A program made the translations under genes and the position numbers. Shown piece by piece: positions 24,504 to 32,714 of a stretch of DNA of 53,593 nt. Every line of letters begins with the position of its first letter. The stretch's first letter is position 1. Below the pieces are notes generated by a model, which saw nothing but the letters and a program-made list of their open reading frames with translations, did no database searches and was not told the origin of the DNA. The stretch covers positions 1-53,593 of the forward strand of contig NZ_LZKQ01000033.1 in the NCBI RefSeq assembly GCF_001668675.1, given 5' to 3'. The stretch comes from Mycobacterium asiaticum (lineage in GTDB: Bacteria > Actinomycetota > Actinomycetes > Mycobacteriales > Mycobacteriaceae).

Positions 24504-25613
24504 GTGACCTCATCTCGTTCTGCACAGCGCCGCGTGGTTCACGTCGGCACCGGCATGACCGGCCGCGTGGCGCTGCGCGCGATCATCGACGACCCAGCGC
24601 TGGATTTGATCGCGGTGAAGGTGTCCACTCCGGCGAAGGTCGGCACCGACGCCGGTCGGCTATGCGGCCGGCCGGATGTGGGCGTCACCGCCACGGGCGA
24701 TTTGACCGCCGTCCTGGCGGCTGCGCCGGACTGCGTCGCCTATTGCGCGACGGCCGTGCGACGTGAGGACGAGGTGATCGCCGACATCGTCGGTTACCTG
24801 GAGGCCGGGATCAATGTCGTTACCATCTCCGCGATCCCGATGGTGTATCCACCAGCGGCCCCGGCGAAGTGGCGCGATCCGATCGAACAAGCCGCCCTTA
24901 AGGGCAACGCCACGTTCTACGCCACCGGATGCGAACCCGGGTTCGTGAGCCTGAACCTTCCTACCGCGCTGCTGACGGGCGCCGGCGTGGTCGATTCCTA
25001 CCGCATGGACGAGTACGCCCTCGACCTCGACTTGGCCTACCCGATCTGGGAAGTCCTGCATGAGTCGATGGGTTTCGGCAAGCCCGACGGCCACGTTCCG
25101 ATTCGCATTGCGTCGGGAAAGGTGAACAACGACTGGGAACCCGTGGTGCGCTACATCGCTGACACCCTGTCCGTTGACGTCGAACGTGTGGCGCTGGATT
25201 GGGAGACGATCCTTGCCCCGGAAAACCTCGACACGGCACTCGGTGTGATTCCACAGAACACGATTTGCGCGCACCGCTGGCAGCTCGCCGCGATATGCGA
25301 AGGGCGACCGGTGGTGTCGGTTCAGTACTTCGCGACGGTTACGTCGACGCCGTGGCCCGAAACCTGGCCGCGCCCAGCCAAACCCGGCCAGGGTGGGATG
25401 GTGTTCCGGGTCAAGGGCTCACCCAGCATGACGCTCGACCTACGGCTGGATCCGGCGGAAGGCGACGCCACCAATCCCGGTGTGGCCGCGACGGCGATGG
25501 CAGCGGTCAACGCGATACCGGCTGTCATCGACGCGGCGCCGGGGTTGTTGGCGGTGCCGCTGGCCGGCCCAGCCGTCGTGACGCGCCAAACACGTTGCGG
25601 TGGAGCAGCTTAG
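24504..25613 (+). CDS. DapB-like NAD(P)-dependent oxidoreductase
   Basis: A 369-aa protein with an N-terminal Rossmann domain (VVHVGTGMTGRVALRAI, about 13-29) like dihydrodipicolinate reductase, and the downstream motif CVAYCATAVRRED. It belongs to the amine-dehydrogenase-like group related to 2,4-diaminopentanoate dehydrogenase rather than to true DapB (longer, and no lysine-pathway neighbours). GTG 24504 has TATGAT (24492-24497) 6 nt upstream, so it has its own leaderless promoter 38 nt after the MarR gene. A role in processing the monooxygenase product is speculative. Confidence 0.72.
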   Translation: MTSSRSAQRRVVHVGTGMTGRVALRAIIDDPALDLIAVKVSTPAKVGTDAGRLCGRPDVGVTATGDLTAVLAAAPDCVAYCATAVRREDEVIADIVGYLEAGINVVTISAIPMVYPPAAPAKWRDPIEQAALKGNATFYATGCEPGFVSLNLPTALLTGAGVVDSYRMDEYALDLDLAYPIWEVLHESMGFGKPDGHVPIRIASGKVNNDWEPVVRYIADTLSVDVERVALDWETILAPENLDTALGVIPQNTICAHRWQLAAICEGRPVVSVQYFATVTSTPWPETWPRPAKPGQGGMVFRVKGSPSMTLDLRLDPAEGDATNPGVAATAMAAVNAIPAVIDAAPGLLAVPLAGPAVVTRQTRCGGAA

Positions 25614-25691
25614 CCATTCGGCAAACCCGGTTCAGCACCCTGCGCGGTGAAACGCGCATGACAGGGTTGGGTTGTCGTTTAGTCTCCCGTC

Positions 25692-27203
25692 ATGGATCGC
25701 ATTTGGCAGTGGGCGTGGGATCGATACAAAGCGAGGTACGGCTGGGCGATCTTCGCGATCAGCTTGGTGGTTGTGCTCCCGACCTGGCTGGTCTCGGCGA
25801 TGATGATCACCGCTTACGAGCACTCTGCTCACTACGTTCAGGCGGCCGCCGTCACCGTTGCCGCCGCGCCGGTGTTGGTTTATGGCGATTTCTTGCCCGG
25901 ATTAGGCCGCATCCGGTCAGTTGAGCGGTGGGCAGCCGGCCAGCAAGTGGATCGGACGACGGCGTTGGAGGACAGCTACGCCTACGTTCGGGAGGCGTTT
26001 CTCCGAAGCGTAATCGTCACTACCTTTTGGGCGGTCGTGGTTTCGGTCAGCATCGGTGCAATTGCGGGTGCGAGCGCCTCGCGGCTTGTCCAGTACGGGA
26101 TTTGGGGTGCCGTCCTCGGCGCCAGCACCCAACTCGCGGCATTCCACAGCTTCGTGGAAGTATCGCTACGGCCGGCGCGAGTTGCGCTGACCGGCGGTAC
26201 GGGAATTGGGGATTCTCTGCCCCGCGCGCGTCCGACTTTTGCGGCGTGGACCAACGCGTTCATGGTCTGCGCCGCTTTCGTGTTCGCCCTCGCGGGCGCA
26301 ATGCTGGCGGCGGTTCTCCCTCAGAGCGGTGAAGTTCCCATAATTACCGTCGCAATCGCTTGTGGGTTGGCCTTCGGCATGGGAGTGCCGATCACCCTTC
26401 TCTCCTCGTTTTCGCCGTCCTTGCAACCCATTCGGGACCTCGCCGCAGGAACTGAACGTGTTACGGCGGGCGACTACAGCCAACGTCTTCCGGTAGTCCA
26501 AGACGATGACCTGGGTGCGCTGGCCGCCTCATTCAACCGCATGCAGGCGGGATTGGCTGAGCGGCAACGACTTCAAGCCGCGTTCGGCACCTACGTCGAT
26601 CCCGTTCTCGCGACCCGACTACTCGAGCAGGGTGACGACGTGTTCGCGGGTGAGCGTCGCGAGCTGACGGTGGTATTCATCGACATCCGCGACTTCACCC
26701 CATACGCGGAAGCCAATACCGCCGAGGACACCGTCGCCCGACTCAACGCTCTATTCGAGATTGTCGTGCCCGCCGTCGTCGGCGCTGGGGGGCACGTCAA
26801 CAAGTTCCTCGGCGACGGCGCGCTGGCAGTCTTTGGCGCACCGAATGACCTTGCCGACCACGCTGACGCGGCGCTAAGTGCGGCCGTATCGATCCAACGC
26901 CTCGTCGCCGAGCGGTTCGGCGGGGAGCTTCGGATCGGCATCGGGATCAACACGGGCGTGGTGATCGCCGGCACCATCGGCGGCGGGGGGAAACTGGAGT
27001 TCACCCTGATCGGTGACGCTGTCAACGTCGCCGCCCGCGTCGAACAATTGACCAAGACAACGCGCGACGCGATACTGCTCACCCAGCGATCGGCCGATGC
27101 CCTAAGCACTCGTCCGCCCGGTCTCATCGACCGGGGATTTCATGAGTTGAAAGGGAAGTCAGATGCGGTGCGGATCTTTGCCTTGCGCGCCGTCGAGACT
27201 TAG
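25692..27203 (+). CDS. Membrane-bound class III adenylate cyclase with HAMP domain
   Basis: 503 aa: about six transmembrane segments (about 15-270), a HAMP domain (PIRDLAAGTERVTAGDYSQRL, about 248-300) and a class III cyclase domain (about 315-495). Catalytic residues are complete: metal-binding Asp in VFIDIRDFT and FLGDG, substrate-specifying Lys in HVNKFLGDG and Asp in LIGDAVNVAARVE, transition-state Asn and Arg in NVAAR. It resembles the Rv1318c-Rv1320c group. ATG 25692 is leaderless (TAGTCT, 25680-25685, 6 nt spacing). It makes cAMP, the ligand that activates Pat, encoded 12 kb away. Confidence 0.9.
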   Translation: MDRIWQWAWDRYKARYGWAIFAISLVVVLPTWLVSAMMITAYEHSAHYVQAAAVTVAAAPVLVYGDFLPGLGRIRSVERWAAGQQVDRTTALEDSYAYVREAFLRSVIVTTFWAVVVSVSIGAIAGASASRLVQYGIWGAVLGASTQLAAFHSFVEVSLRPARVALTGGTGIGDSLPRARPTFAAWTNAFMVCAAFVFALAGAMLAAVLPQSGEVPIITVAIACGLAFGMGVPITLLSSFSPSLQPIRDLAAGTERVTAGDYSQRLPVVQDDDLGALAASFNRMQAGLAERQRLQAAFGTYVDPVLATRLLEQGDDVFAGERRELTVVFIDIRDFTPYAEANTAEDTVARLNALFEIVVPAVVGAGGHVNKFLGDGALAVFGAPNDLADHADAALSAAVSIQRLVAERFGGELRIGIGINTGVVIAGTIGGGGKLEFTLIGDAVNVAARVEQLTKTTRDAILLTQRSADALSTRPPGLIDRGFHELKGKSDAVRIFALRAVET

Positions 27204-27530
27204 CACCCGCTCGTGCCCGGCAATTGGCAACTGTTGCCGCTACTGTGTGCGGACTGCCGGACTGAGCACACATCCGGGTCGGCAGGCGGCGGCTGTGTTG
27301 GGCATGGCCACGAAATCCCGGTGCGGGATGTTGCCCGCTCACGGAGCTAGGAGTGCTGATCGAGACGACCAGCGGGCCGCGGAACCGAAGTGTGGTGTTC
27401 TCCGGAAGTACTGGCCGCACTCGATGCGTTCACAGCACGCGTGGGGCGGCGAGCCTGGTCGACGTCGCTGACACGCTATTGACGAAGTTGCACAGCCCAC
27501 TCAAATACACCCTGACCTGCGCAAACTCTG
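27204..27530. other. Gene-free region with hairpins after cyclase
   Basis: 327 nt without a supported gene. Two hairpins lie just after the cyclase stop: GGCAAC-T-GTTGCC (27226-27238) and TGTGTGC/GCACACA (27244-27250 / 27266-27272, 15-nt loop); either may end cyclase transcription. Short ORFs here look like chance or a decayed gene. Confidence 0.45.
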
Positions 27531-27603
27531 TGGAGCTAAGGGGATTCGAACCCCTGACCTACTCGATGCGAACGAGTCGCGCTACCAACTGCGCCATAGC
27601 CCC
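27531..27603 (-). tRNA. tRNA-Ala (anticodon CGC)
   Basis: A 73-nt cloverleaf. The acceptor stem GGGGCTA/TAGCTCC contains the alanine identity G3-U70 wobble pair, the discriminator is A, the D-arm is GGCGCAGTTGGTAGCGC, the anticodon stem-loop is ACTCG-TTCGCAT-CGAGT with anticodon CGC, and the T-arm is CAGGGGTTCGAATCCCCT. CCA is not encoded. It forms one boundary of the accessory stretch. Confidence 0.96.
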
Positions 27604-27653
27604 TGATCGCTAAGCAGGCTACCAGCCGTAGCCCCGAAGGACCGAACCGTGCA

Positions 27654-28745
27654 CTACTGTCCGACCGCGCGTGGCAGATCCCGCGGCCAGCCGTAGTGGC
27701 GCATGGACGTGGCGTACTCCAGATGCTCGAAGATCGGGTCCTCGTCGTCGATCTCCAGCACCACCGCACCCGGGCGGCGCAGCCGCGACGGCACGAGGTC
27801 GTATTCGCGGTCCTCGGTGTTCTCCACCCCGAGCCGCGCGCGAGCCATCCGTTGCATCCGGCGGCGGCGTACCTTTTCCTCGATCCGCGTCTGCCGGCGC
27901 AGATAGAACAGATAGAACAGCGTGACCGTCGTCGCGGTGCCGCACAGCCACCAGGCTTCCGGCGTCACCTCGAAGGCCGCGATGGCCGAACCCACCAGCA
28001 CCACCGCCATCACCATCAGCACCTTCTTGCGGAAGGCGTACTTGCGTGCGCTGACGGCCGCGGCGGTCTTGTTGTCATACCGGCGACGCCGGTTGACCCC
28101 CGACGCGTAGGCCGGCGGAGCGTCGCGCTCGTCCTCGTCGTCCTCTTCGGGCTCCAAACCCGAAGAGTCCTCGACGTATTCGTATTCGTCCTCGTCAAGT
28201 TCGTCGTCAGCGGCCTCGGCACGGGCTTCGGAGGATTCAGGCTCGGCCTCTGCCACACCATCTTCCACGACGGCCACCTCGGGTTGCTCGGCCTGCGCGC
28301 TGGCACCCACCGGCAGCGCGGCGGCATCCTCGTCGATCACGTCGACGTCGAGGTAGTCCGGCTCGTCGGCAACCTCAACGCCCTTGTCCACCTTGGTCAT
28401 TGCGGTGATCACCGAACGGCGGCGCATCACCACGTCGGTGTCCTCGTCCTCCAGGACCGGCATGTCCTGATCGTGGTCTTTGTCGGCGTCGGCGAACGGC
28501 GCGTCGATCGGCTCGGTCTCCCACTCGTCCTCGGGCTTCCAGTCCGGATCGCTGCGGTGCCCGGCCGCAGGCCCGGATCGCTTGAGCAGCCGGGAGCTCG
28601 CACCACCGTTGAGCACCCTGGTCGCCAACGCAACGTCGCTGGTGCGCCGGACCGCGTCGCGCTTGCTGATCAGCATGGGTACCAGCACGAACAGCCACAG
28701 CACCACAAGCGAGATCCACAACAACGACTGCGGGATGCTTGGCAT
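27654..28745 (-). CDS. glpR: Gephyrin-like-protein receptor GlpR / Rv0996-like membrane protein
   Basis: A 363-aa membrane protein. One transmembrane helix at about 6-26 (SLLWISLVVLWLFVLVPML), a long acidic disordered cytosolic stretch (about 70-230, many E/D), two transmembrane helices at about 243-287 (VLMVMAVVLVGSAIAAF, WWLCGTATTVTLFYLFYL), and a basic then compact C-terminus ending near HYGWPRDLPRAVGQ. In Corynebacterium glutamicum the counterpart (GlpR) binds the MoeA-like protein Glp and links it to division and polar growth; that role is transferred here from synteny with the moeA/glp gene at 29.7 kb. Confidence 0.75.
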   Translation of the reverse strand: MPSIPQSLLWISLVVLWLFVLVPMLISKRDAVRRTSDVALATRVLNGGASSRLLKRSGPAAGHRSDPDWKPEDEWETEPIDAPFADADKDHDQDMPVLEDEDTDVVMRRRSVITAMTKVDKGVEVADEPDYLDVDVIDEDAAALPVGASAQAEQPEVAVVEDGVAEAEPESSEARAEAADDELDEDEYEYVEDSSGLEPEEDDEDERDAPPAYASGVNRRRRYDNKTAAAVSARKYAFRKKVLMVMAVVLVGSAIAAFEVTPEAWWLCGTATTVTLFYLFYLRRQTRIEEKVRRRRMQRMARARLGVENTEDREYDLVPSRLRRPGAVVLEIDDEDPIFEHLEYATSMRHYGWPRDLPRAVGQ

Positions 28746-28825
28746 GATGACCTGCTCTCTTCGGTTCCGCTCCCCCGCGAGGCCTCATCTCTGGCCAGCG
28801 CGGGCCCGGTCACTGCGACCAGGGC

Positions 28826-28843
28826 AATTACACACCTGTAATT
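28826..28843. promoter_or_regulatory. AT-rich perfect palindrome upstream of glpR
   Basis: AATTACA (28826-28832), CACC, TGTAATT (28837-28843): perfect 7-nt arms, 81 nt upstream of the glpR start. In such GC-rich DNA an 18-nt AT-rich palindrome stands out and may be an operator in the glpR promoter region. No regulator is identified. Confidence 0.5.
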
Positions 28844-28981
28844 TCGCTTTTCCAAGCATCACACGCCACATATGTCACGCTAGCCACACTTTTATTTCGG
28901 TTTCCTCAAGATGGCGCGTCCTCGGCGCGGCCAGTCGACCACCGCTTCCGCCGAGCGTCACCCCTGAGTGGCGGTCAGCGC

Positions 28982-29007
28982 CGAGCGTCGCGCTAGCGTG
29001 ACGCTCG
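28982..29007. repeat. 26-nt interrupted palindrome, terminator- or repeat-like
   Basis: CGAGCGTCGCGCTAGCGTGA and on to CTCG: symmetrical about CTAG with one mismatched pair. A half copy (CGAGCGTCAC) is at 28952-28961 in the same orientation. It lies between the rimJ stop and the glpR start, in a tandem gap of 298 nt that otherwise holds only the glpR promoter region. Confidence 0.5.
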
Positions 29008-29043
29008 ACGACAGCGGCACGCCCGCGCGGCCACATCGAGAAG

Positions 29044-29697
29044 TCAGACCCAGCTGGCGCGTCCGGCGCGGACCAGCGACGACGCCACCGATCCGTAGAC
29101 CTCCTCCACGGTCAGCCCCACCAGCAGGTGGTCCCGCCAGGCCCGGTCCACCTCCAGGTAACGGCGCAACAGCCCTTCTTCACGGAACCCGGCCTTGGCC
29201 AGCACCGCGCGACTGGCCGCATTCTCCGGCCGAACCGTGGCCTCGACCCGGTGCAGCATCACCGGACCGAAGCAGTGGTCGACCCCGAGCGCCACGGCGC
29301 CGGTGGCCACCCCGCCGCCGGTGCACTCGCTGTAGACCCAGTAGCCGATCCACGCCGAGCGCAACGCGCCATGCGTGACGTTGCCGATGGTCAGCTGTCC
29401 ACAGAACTGTCCGTCCAGTTCGATGACGAACGGCAGCATCCGGCCCTTGCGCGCCTCGGCCCGCAGGCCGGAGCACACCGCCGGCCACGCGGCCACCGCG
29501 TGCCGCATGGTCCAGTCGCCGTCGGCGCTGGGCTCCCAGGGCTCCAGCAGCGCGCGGTCGGCCAGCCGGATCCGGCTCCACTGGGCCCCGTCTCGCATCC
29601 GGGCCGGCCGCAACCGGATGACCCCGGCGTCGACACGCAGCGGTCCCACGCTCATCGGCCAGCCGGGATGCCGGGAGCTGGACCGCAACAGATTCAC
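29044..29697 (-). CDS. rimJ: GNAT N-acetyltransferase, RimJ-like
   Basis: A 217-aa Rv0995-like GNAT protein. RLRPARMRDGAQW (about 28-40), LPFVIELDGQFCGQLTIGNV (two strands, about 87-106), GYWVYSECTGGGVATGAVALGVDH (about 117-140, acetyl-CoA site) and ENAASRAVLAKAGFREEGLLRRYL (about 156-179) are the RimJ/RimL pattern, which acetylates N-termini of ribosomal or other proteins. GTG 29697 lies 15 nt after the moeA/glp stop. Its position between glp and glpR is conserved in actinobacteria. Confidence 0.85.
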   Translation of the reverse strand: MNLLRSSSRHPGWPMSVGPLRVDAGVIRLRPARMRDGAQWSRIRLADRALLEPWEPSADGDWTMRHAVAAWPAVCSGLRAEARKGRMLPFVIELDGQFCGQLTIGNVTHGALRSAWIGYWVYSECTGGGVATGAVALGVDHCFGPVMLHRVEATVRPENAASRAVLAKAGFREEGLLRRYLEVDRAWRDHLLVGLTVEEVYGSVASSLVRAGRASWV

Positions 29698-29712
29698 GAG
29701 ACCAAGGCGGGC

Positions 29713-30993
29713 TCAGCCATGCTGAGCCAGGAAGGCAACGTCGACGATCTCCCCCGTGCGAATCTGCTCCGCGCCGCTGGGAACCACGACCAGACAGTTC
29801 GCTTCGGCGAGGGTGGCCAACAGATGCGACGACGCCCCCGGTGCCCCGCCTAACGCCTGCACCAGATATTCGCCGCTCTCCTGGTCCCGCATCAGCTGGC
29901 CGCGCAGGTAGCCCTTGCGCCCGGCGACAGAGGTGATCGGCGACAGCGTGCGGGCCTGCACGATCCGTCGCATCGGATGACGCTTGCCCAGCGACAGCCG
30001 GATCAGGGGCCGGACCATCACCTCGAAGACCACCAGCGCGCTCACCGGGTTGGCCGGTAACAGGAAGGTGGGCACCCCGTCGCGGCCCAGCTGCCCGAAG
30101 CCCTGAACCGAGCCCGGGTGCATCGCGACCCGCACCACTTCCATATCGCCGAGTTCGGAAAGCACCGCCCGGACCGCCTCGGCCGCCGCGCCGCCAACCC
30201 CGCCCGCGATCACCAGCACCTCGGCCCGGTTCAACTGTCCCTGGACGACGTCGCCGAGTTCGCGGGGGTCATTGCTGACGATGCCGACGCGATTCACCTC
30301 GGCGCCGGCGTCGCGCGCGGCCGCCGCCAGCGCGTAGGAGTTCACGTCGTACACCTGGCCGTTGCCGGGGCTGCGGGAGATGTCCACCAGCTCACCGCCG
30401 ACAGCCATCACCGACACCCGCGGACGCGGATGGACCAACACCCGTTCCCGGCCGACCGCGGCCAGCAGCCCCACCTGGGCGGGGCCGATGATCGTCCCGG
30501 ACCGCACCGCGACATCACCCGGTTGCACATCGTCGCCGGCCCGCCGCACATAGGCGCCCGACGGCGCCCCGCGCAGGATCCGGACCCGGTTCATCCCACC
30601 GTCGGTCCAGCGCAGCGGCAGCACCGCATCGGCCAACGTGGGCAGCGGCGCCCCGGTCTGCACCCGGGCCGCCTGGCGCGGCTGCAACCTGCTGGGCGTG
30701 CGCGCGCCGGCCTCGATGGTGCCCATCACCGGCAGGACCACTCCATCGCGACCCTCGACACCACCGTCATCGGCGACCGCTTCGAGCGTGCCCGCATCAC
30801 CCACGCCCAGGACGTCGACGCTGCGCACGGCGTAGCCGTCGATGGCGGCCTGGTCGAATCCGGGTAGCGGTCGTTCGGTCACGACTTCCTCGGCGCATAA
30901 CAGTCCCTGCGCTTCGGCTATGGCAACCTTGATCGGCCTCGGGGCCACCGCCGCGGCCGATATCCGGGCCTGTTGCTCTTCTACAGAACGCAC
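29713..30993 (-). CDS. moeA1: MoeA family molybdopterin molybdotransferase / gephyrin-like Glp
   Basis: A 426-aa MoeA-family protein, Rv0994-like. MRSVEEQQARI at the N-terminus, PLPGFDQAAIDGYAVRS (about 43-59), the central MoaB/MogA-like domain with VIAGGVGGAAAEAVRAVL (about 257-274; the usual TGG is AGG here), and the ending LPANPVSALVVFEVMVRPLI. In C. glutamicum the syntenic protein (Glp) works in cell division with GlpR rather than only in Mo-cofactor synthesis; degenerate TGG and DNSAMDGYA-like (here DQAAIDGYA) motifs fit that. GTG 30993; operon with galU upstream and rimJ/glpR downstream. Confidence 0.85.
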   Translation of the reverse strand: MRSVEEQQARISAAAVAPRPIKVAIAEAQGLLCAEEVVTERPLPGFDQAAIDGYAVRSVDVLGVGDAGTLEAVADDGGVEGRDGVVLPVMGTIEAGARTPSRLQPRQAARVQTGAPLPTLADAVLPLRWTDGGMNRVRILRGAPSGAYVRRAGDDVQPGDVAVRSGTIIGPAQVGLLAAVGRERVLVHPRPRVSVMAVGGELVDISRSPGNGQVYDVNSYALAAAARDAGAEVNRVGIVSNDPRELGDVVQGQLNRAEVLVIAGGVGGAAAEAVRAVLSELGDMEVVRVAMHPGSVQGFGQLGRDGVPTFLLPANPVSALVVFEVMVRPLIRLSLGKRHPMRRIVQARTLSPITSVAGRKGYLRGQLMRDQESGEYLVQALGGAPGASSHLLATLAEANCLVVVPSGAEQIRTGEIVDVAFLAQHG

Positions 30994-31041
30994 CGTGCGC
31001 CTTCCTGCCGTGCGGGCCCGAACCCGACGCCGGCGTGCCGG

Positions 31042-31959
31042 CTACTGTTCGGTCAGGCCCAATCGCGCTACCAACCACCGCCGCAATTCCGGGCCGTAGT
31101 CGTCACGATCCAATGCAAAGTCAACCGCAGCCTTGAGGTAGCCGCCGGGATTTCCCAAGTCGTGTCGGGATCCGCGGTGCACGACCACATGGACCGGATG
31201 ACCCTCGGATATCAGCAGCGCAATGGCGTCGGTGAGCTGTACTTCACCGCCGGCGCCCCGGTCGATGCGGCGCAGCGCGTCGAAAATGGCGCGGTCGAGC
31301 ACGTAGCGTCCGGCCGCGGCATACGGCGAAGGGGCGTCCTCGGCCTTGGGCTTTTCCACCATGCCCTTGACCCGCAAGACGTCGTCACCGCCGTCGGGAA
31401 CCGGCTCGACGTCGAAGACACCGTAGGCACTGATCTCCTCCGGGGACACCTCGATGGCGCACAGCACCGTGCCGCCGCGCTCGGCGCGCACCTGCGACAT
31501 GGTCTCCAGCACGCCGGTCGGCAGCACCAGGTCGTCGGGCAACAACACCATCACGGCGGTCTCGTCCGCGGCCAGGGTGGGCTCCACACAGCTGATCGCG
31601 TGCCCCAGCCCCAGCGGTTCGGCCTGCACGACGGATTCGACCTTGATCAGCGCTGGGGCGCGCCGGACCTTGGCCAGCATGGCCTTTTTTCCTCGGGCCT
31701 CGAGCGTGCCCTCCAGCACCAGGTCCTCGACGAAGTGCGCGACGACGCCGTCCTTGCCCTCGGAGGTGATGATCACCAGACGCTCGGCGCCGGCTTCGGC
31801 CGCCTCCGCGGCGACCAGCTCGATGCCGGGCGTATCGACGACGGGCAGCAGCTCTTTGGGCACCGTCTTGGTCGCGGGCAGAAAACGCGTACCGAGACCG
31901 GCGGCAGGGACGATCGCCGTGAACGGGACCGGAACTCGTGAAGCTGAGGGTATTGACAT
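31042..31959 (-). CDS. galU: UTP-glucose-1-phosphate uridylyltransferase
   Basis: A 305-aa GalU, Rv0993-like, making UDP-glucose for trehalose, glucan and cell-wall precursors. The nucleotide-binding VPAAGLGTRFLPATKTVPKE (about 17-36), LPVVDTPGI, VMVLLPDDLV, and the sugar-binding GVFDVEP and GMVEKPK motifs are intact. ATG 31959 is preceded by TATGGT (31967-31972) with 7 nt spacing, a leaderless promoter that begins the galU-moeA1-rimJ-glpR transcript. Divergent from fthC. Confidence 0.95.
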   Translation of the reverse strand: MSIPSASRVPVPFTAIVPAAGLGTRFLPATKTVPKELLPVVDTPGIELVAAEAAEAGAERLVIITSEGKDGVVAHFVEDLVLEGTLEARGKKAMLAKVRRAPALIKVESVVQAEPLGLGHAISCVEPTLAADETAVMVLLPDDLVLPTGVLETMSQVRAERGGTVLCAIEVSPEEISAYGVFDVEPVPDGGDDVLRVKGMVEKPKAEDAPSPYAAAGRYVLDRAIFDALRRIDRGAGGEVQLTDAIALLISEGHPVHVVVHRGSRHDLGNPGGYLKAAVDFALDRDDYGPELRRWLVARLGLTEQ

Positions 31960-32046
31960 CGCTCACACCATATCTCTCACCGGCTGGGTAACCACTGTCC
32001 TGCGTTGAAAACGCGGGTCCCGCCCGGGTCTGTCATCGTTGACGCC

Positions 32047-32643
32047 ATGGGCACCGCAAGCAAGGCCGCGTTGCGGGAGAGACTCGCGGCGGCCCGGCGC
32101 CGGGTACCCGACGAGGTGCGCGCCGCCGACGCCGTCAAGCTCATTGACCACCTGGAGCAGCTGGTAGACCCGCACAGCACCGTCTGCGCCTATGTGCCGG
32201 TGGGCTCGGAACCCGGCTCGCTCGACATGCTTGACGCGTTGCTGCGCCGCGCGGGCCGGGTGCTGCTGCCGATCGCGCGCACCTCGGTCGACGACACGCC
32301 GTTGCCGTTGCAGTGGGGGGAATACCGGCCAGGCGGGCTGGTGTCAGCGCGGTGGGGATTGCTCGAGCCGGCTCCGCCCTGGCTGCCGGGAGAGGCGCTG
32401 GGCGAGGCCAGCCTGGTACTGGTACCGGCCCTCGCGGTCGACCGCCGCGGCGCGCGGTTGGGCCGGGGTCGCGGCTTCTACGACCGGTCGCTGGCCGCCC
32501 GCGACCCGCGCGCCCGGTTGGTCGCAGTGGTGCGCGACGACGAGCTGGCCGACGAGTTGCCCAGCGAGCCACACGATGTGCCGATGACGCACGCGCTCGC
32601 TCCGGGACGAGGATTAATCGCCCTGCCGATCGGGAATGAGTGA
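32047..32643 (+). CDS. 5-formyltetrahydrofolate cyclo-ligase
   Basis: A 198-aa MTHFS family enzyme, Rv0992c-like, converting 5-formyl-THF to 5,10-methenyl-THF with ATP. KAALRERLAAARRRV (about 6-20), CAYVPVGSEPGS (about 44-55), VPALAVDRRGARLGRGRGFYDR (about 130-151, the catalytic signature) are present. ATG 32047 matches the family length; a weak NANNNT (CATCGT) ends 7 nt upstream. The in-frame TTG at 32005 is unlikely. Its stop lies just before the CIRCE element of the next gene. Confidence 0.9.
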   Translation: MGTASKAALRERLAAARRRVPDEVRAADAVKLIDHLEQLVDPHSTVCAYVPVGSEPGSLDMLDALLRRAGRVLLPIARTSVDDTPLPLQWGEYRPGGLVSARWGLLEPAPPWLPGEALGEASLVLVPALAVDRRGARLGRGRGFYDRSLAARDPRARLVAVVRDDELADELPSEPHDVPMTHALAPGRGLIALPIGNE

Positions 32644-32658
32644 CATCACGTGGCGGTT

Positions 32659-32685
32659 CTAGCACTTGAGACGGTAGAGTGCTAA
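32659..32685. promoter_or_regulatory. CIRCE element (HrcA operator)
   Basis: CTAGCACTT (32659-32667), N9, GAGTGCTAA (32677-32685). The consensus is TTAGCACTC-N9-GAGTGCTAA: the right arm is perfect and the left arm matches 7 of 9. It lies 29 nt upstream of the zinc-ribbon gene, placing that gene in the HrcA heat-shock regulon, as reported for M. tuberculosis Rv0991c. Confidence 0.92.
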
Positions 32686-32714
32686 GTCAGACTTGATGAC
32701 CACCGGAGGTTTTT

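Noticed and set aside
27531..27603. tRNA as the att site of an integrated element
   Set aside because: No integrase gene and no visible duplicate of the tRNA 3' end within the window.
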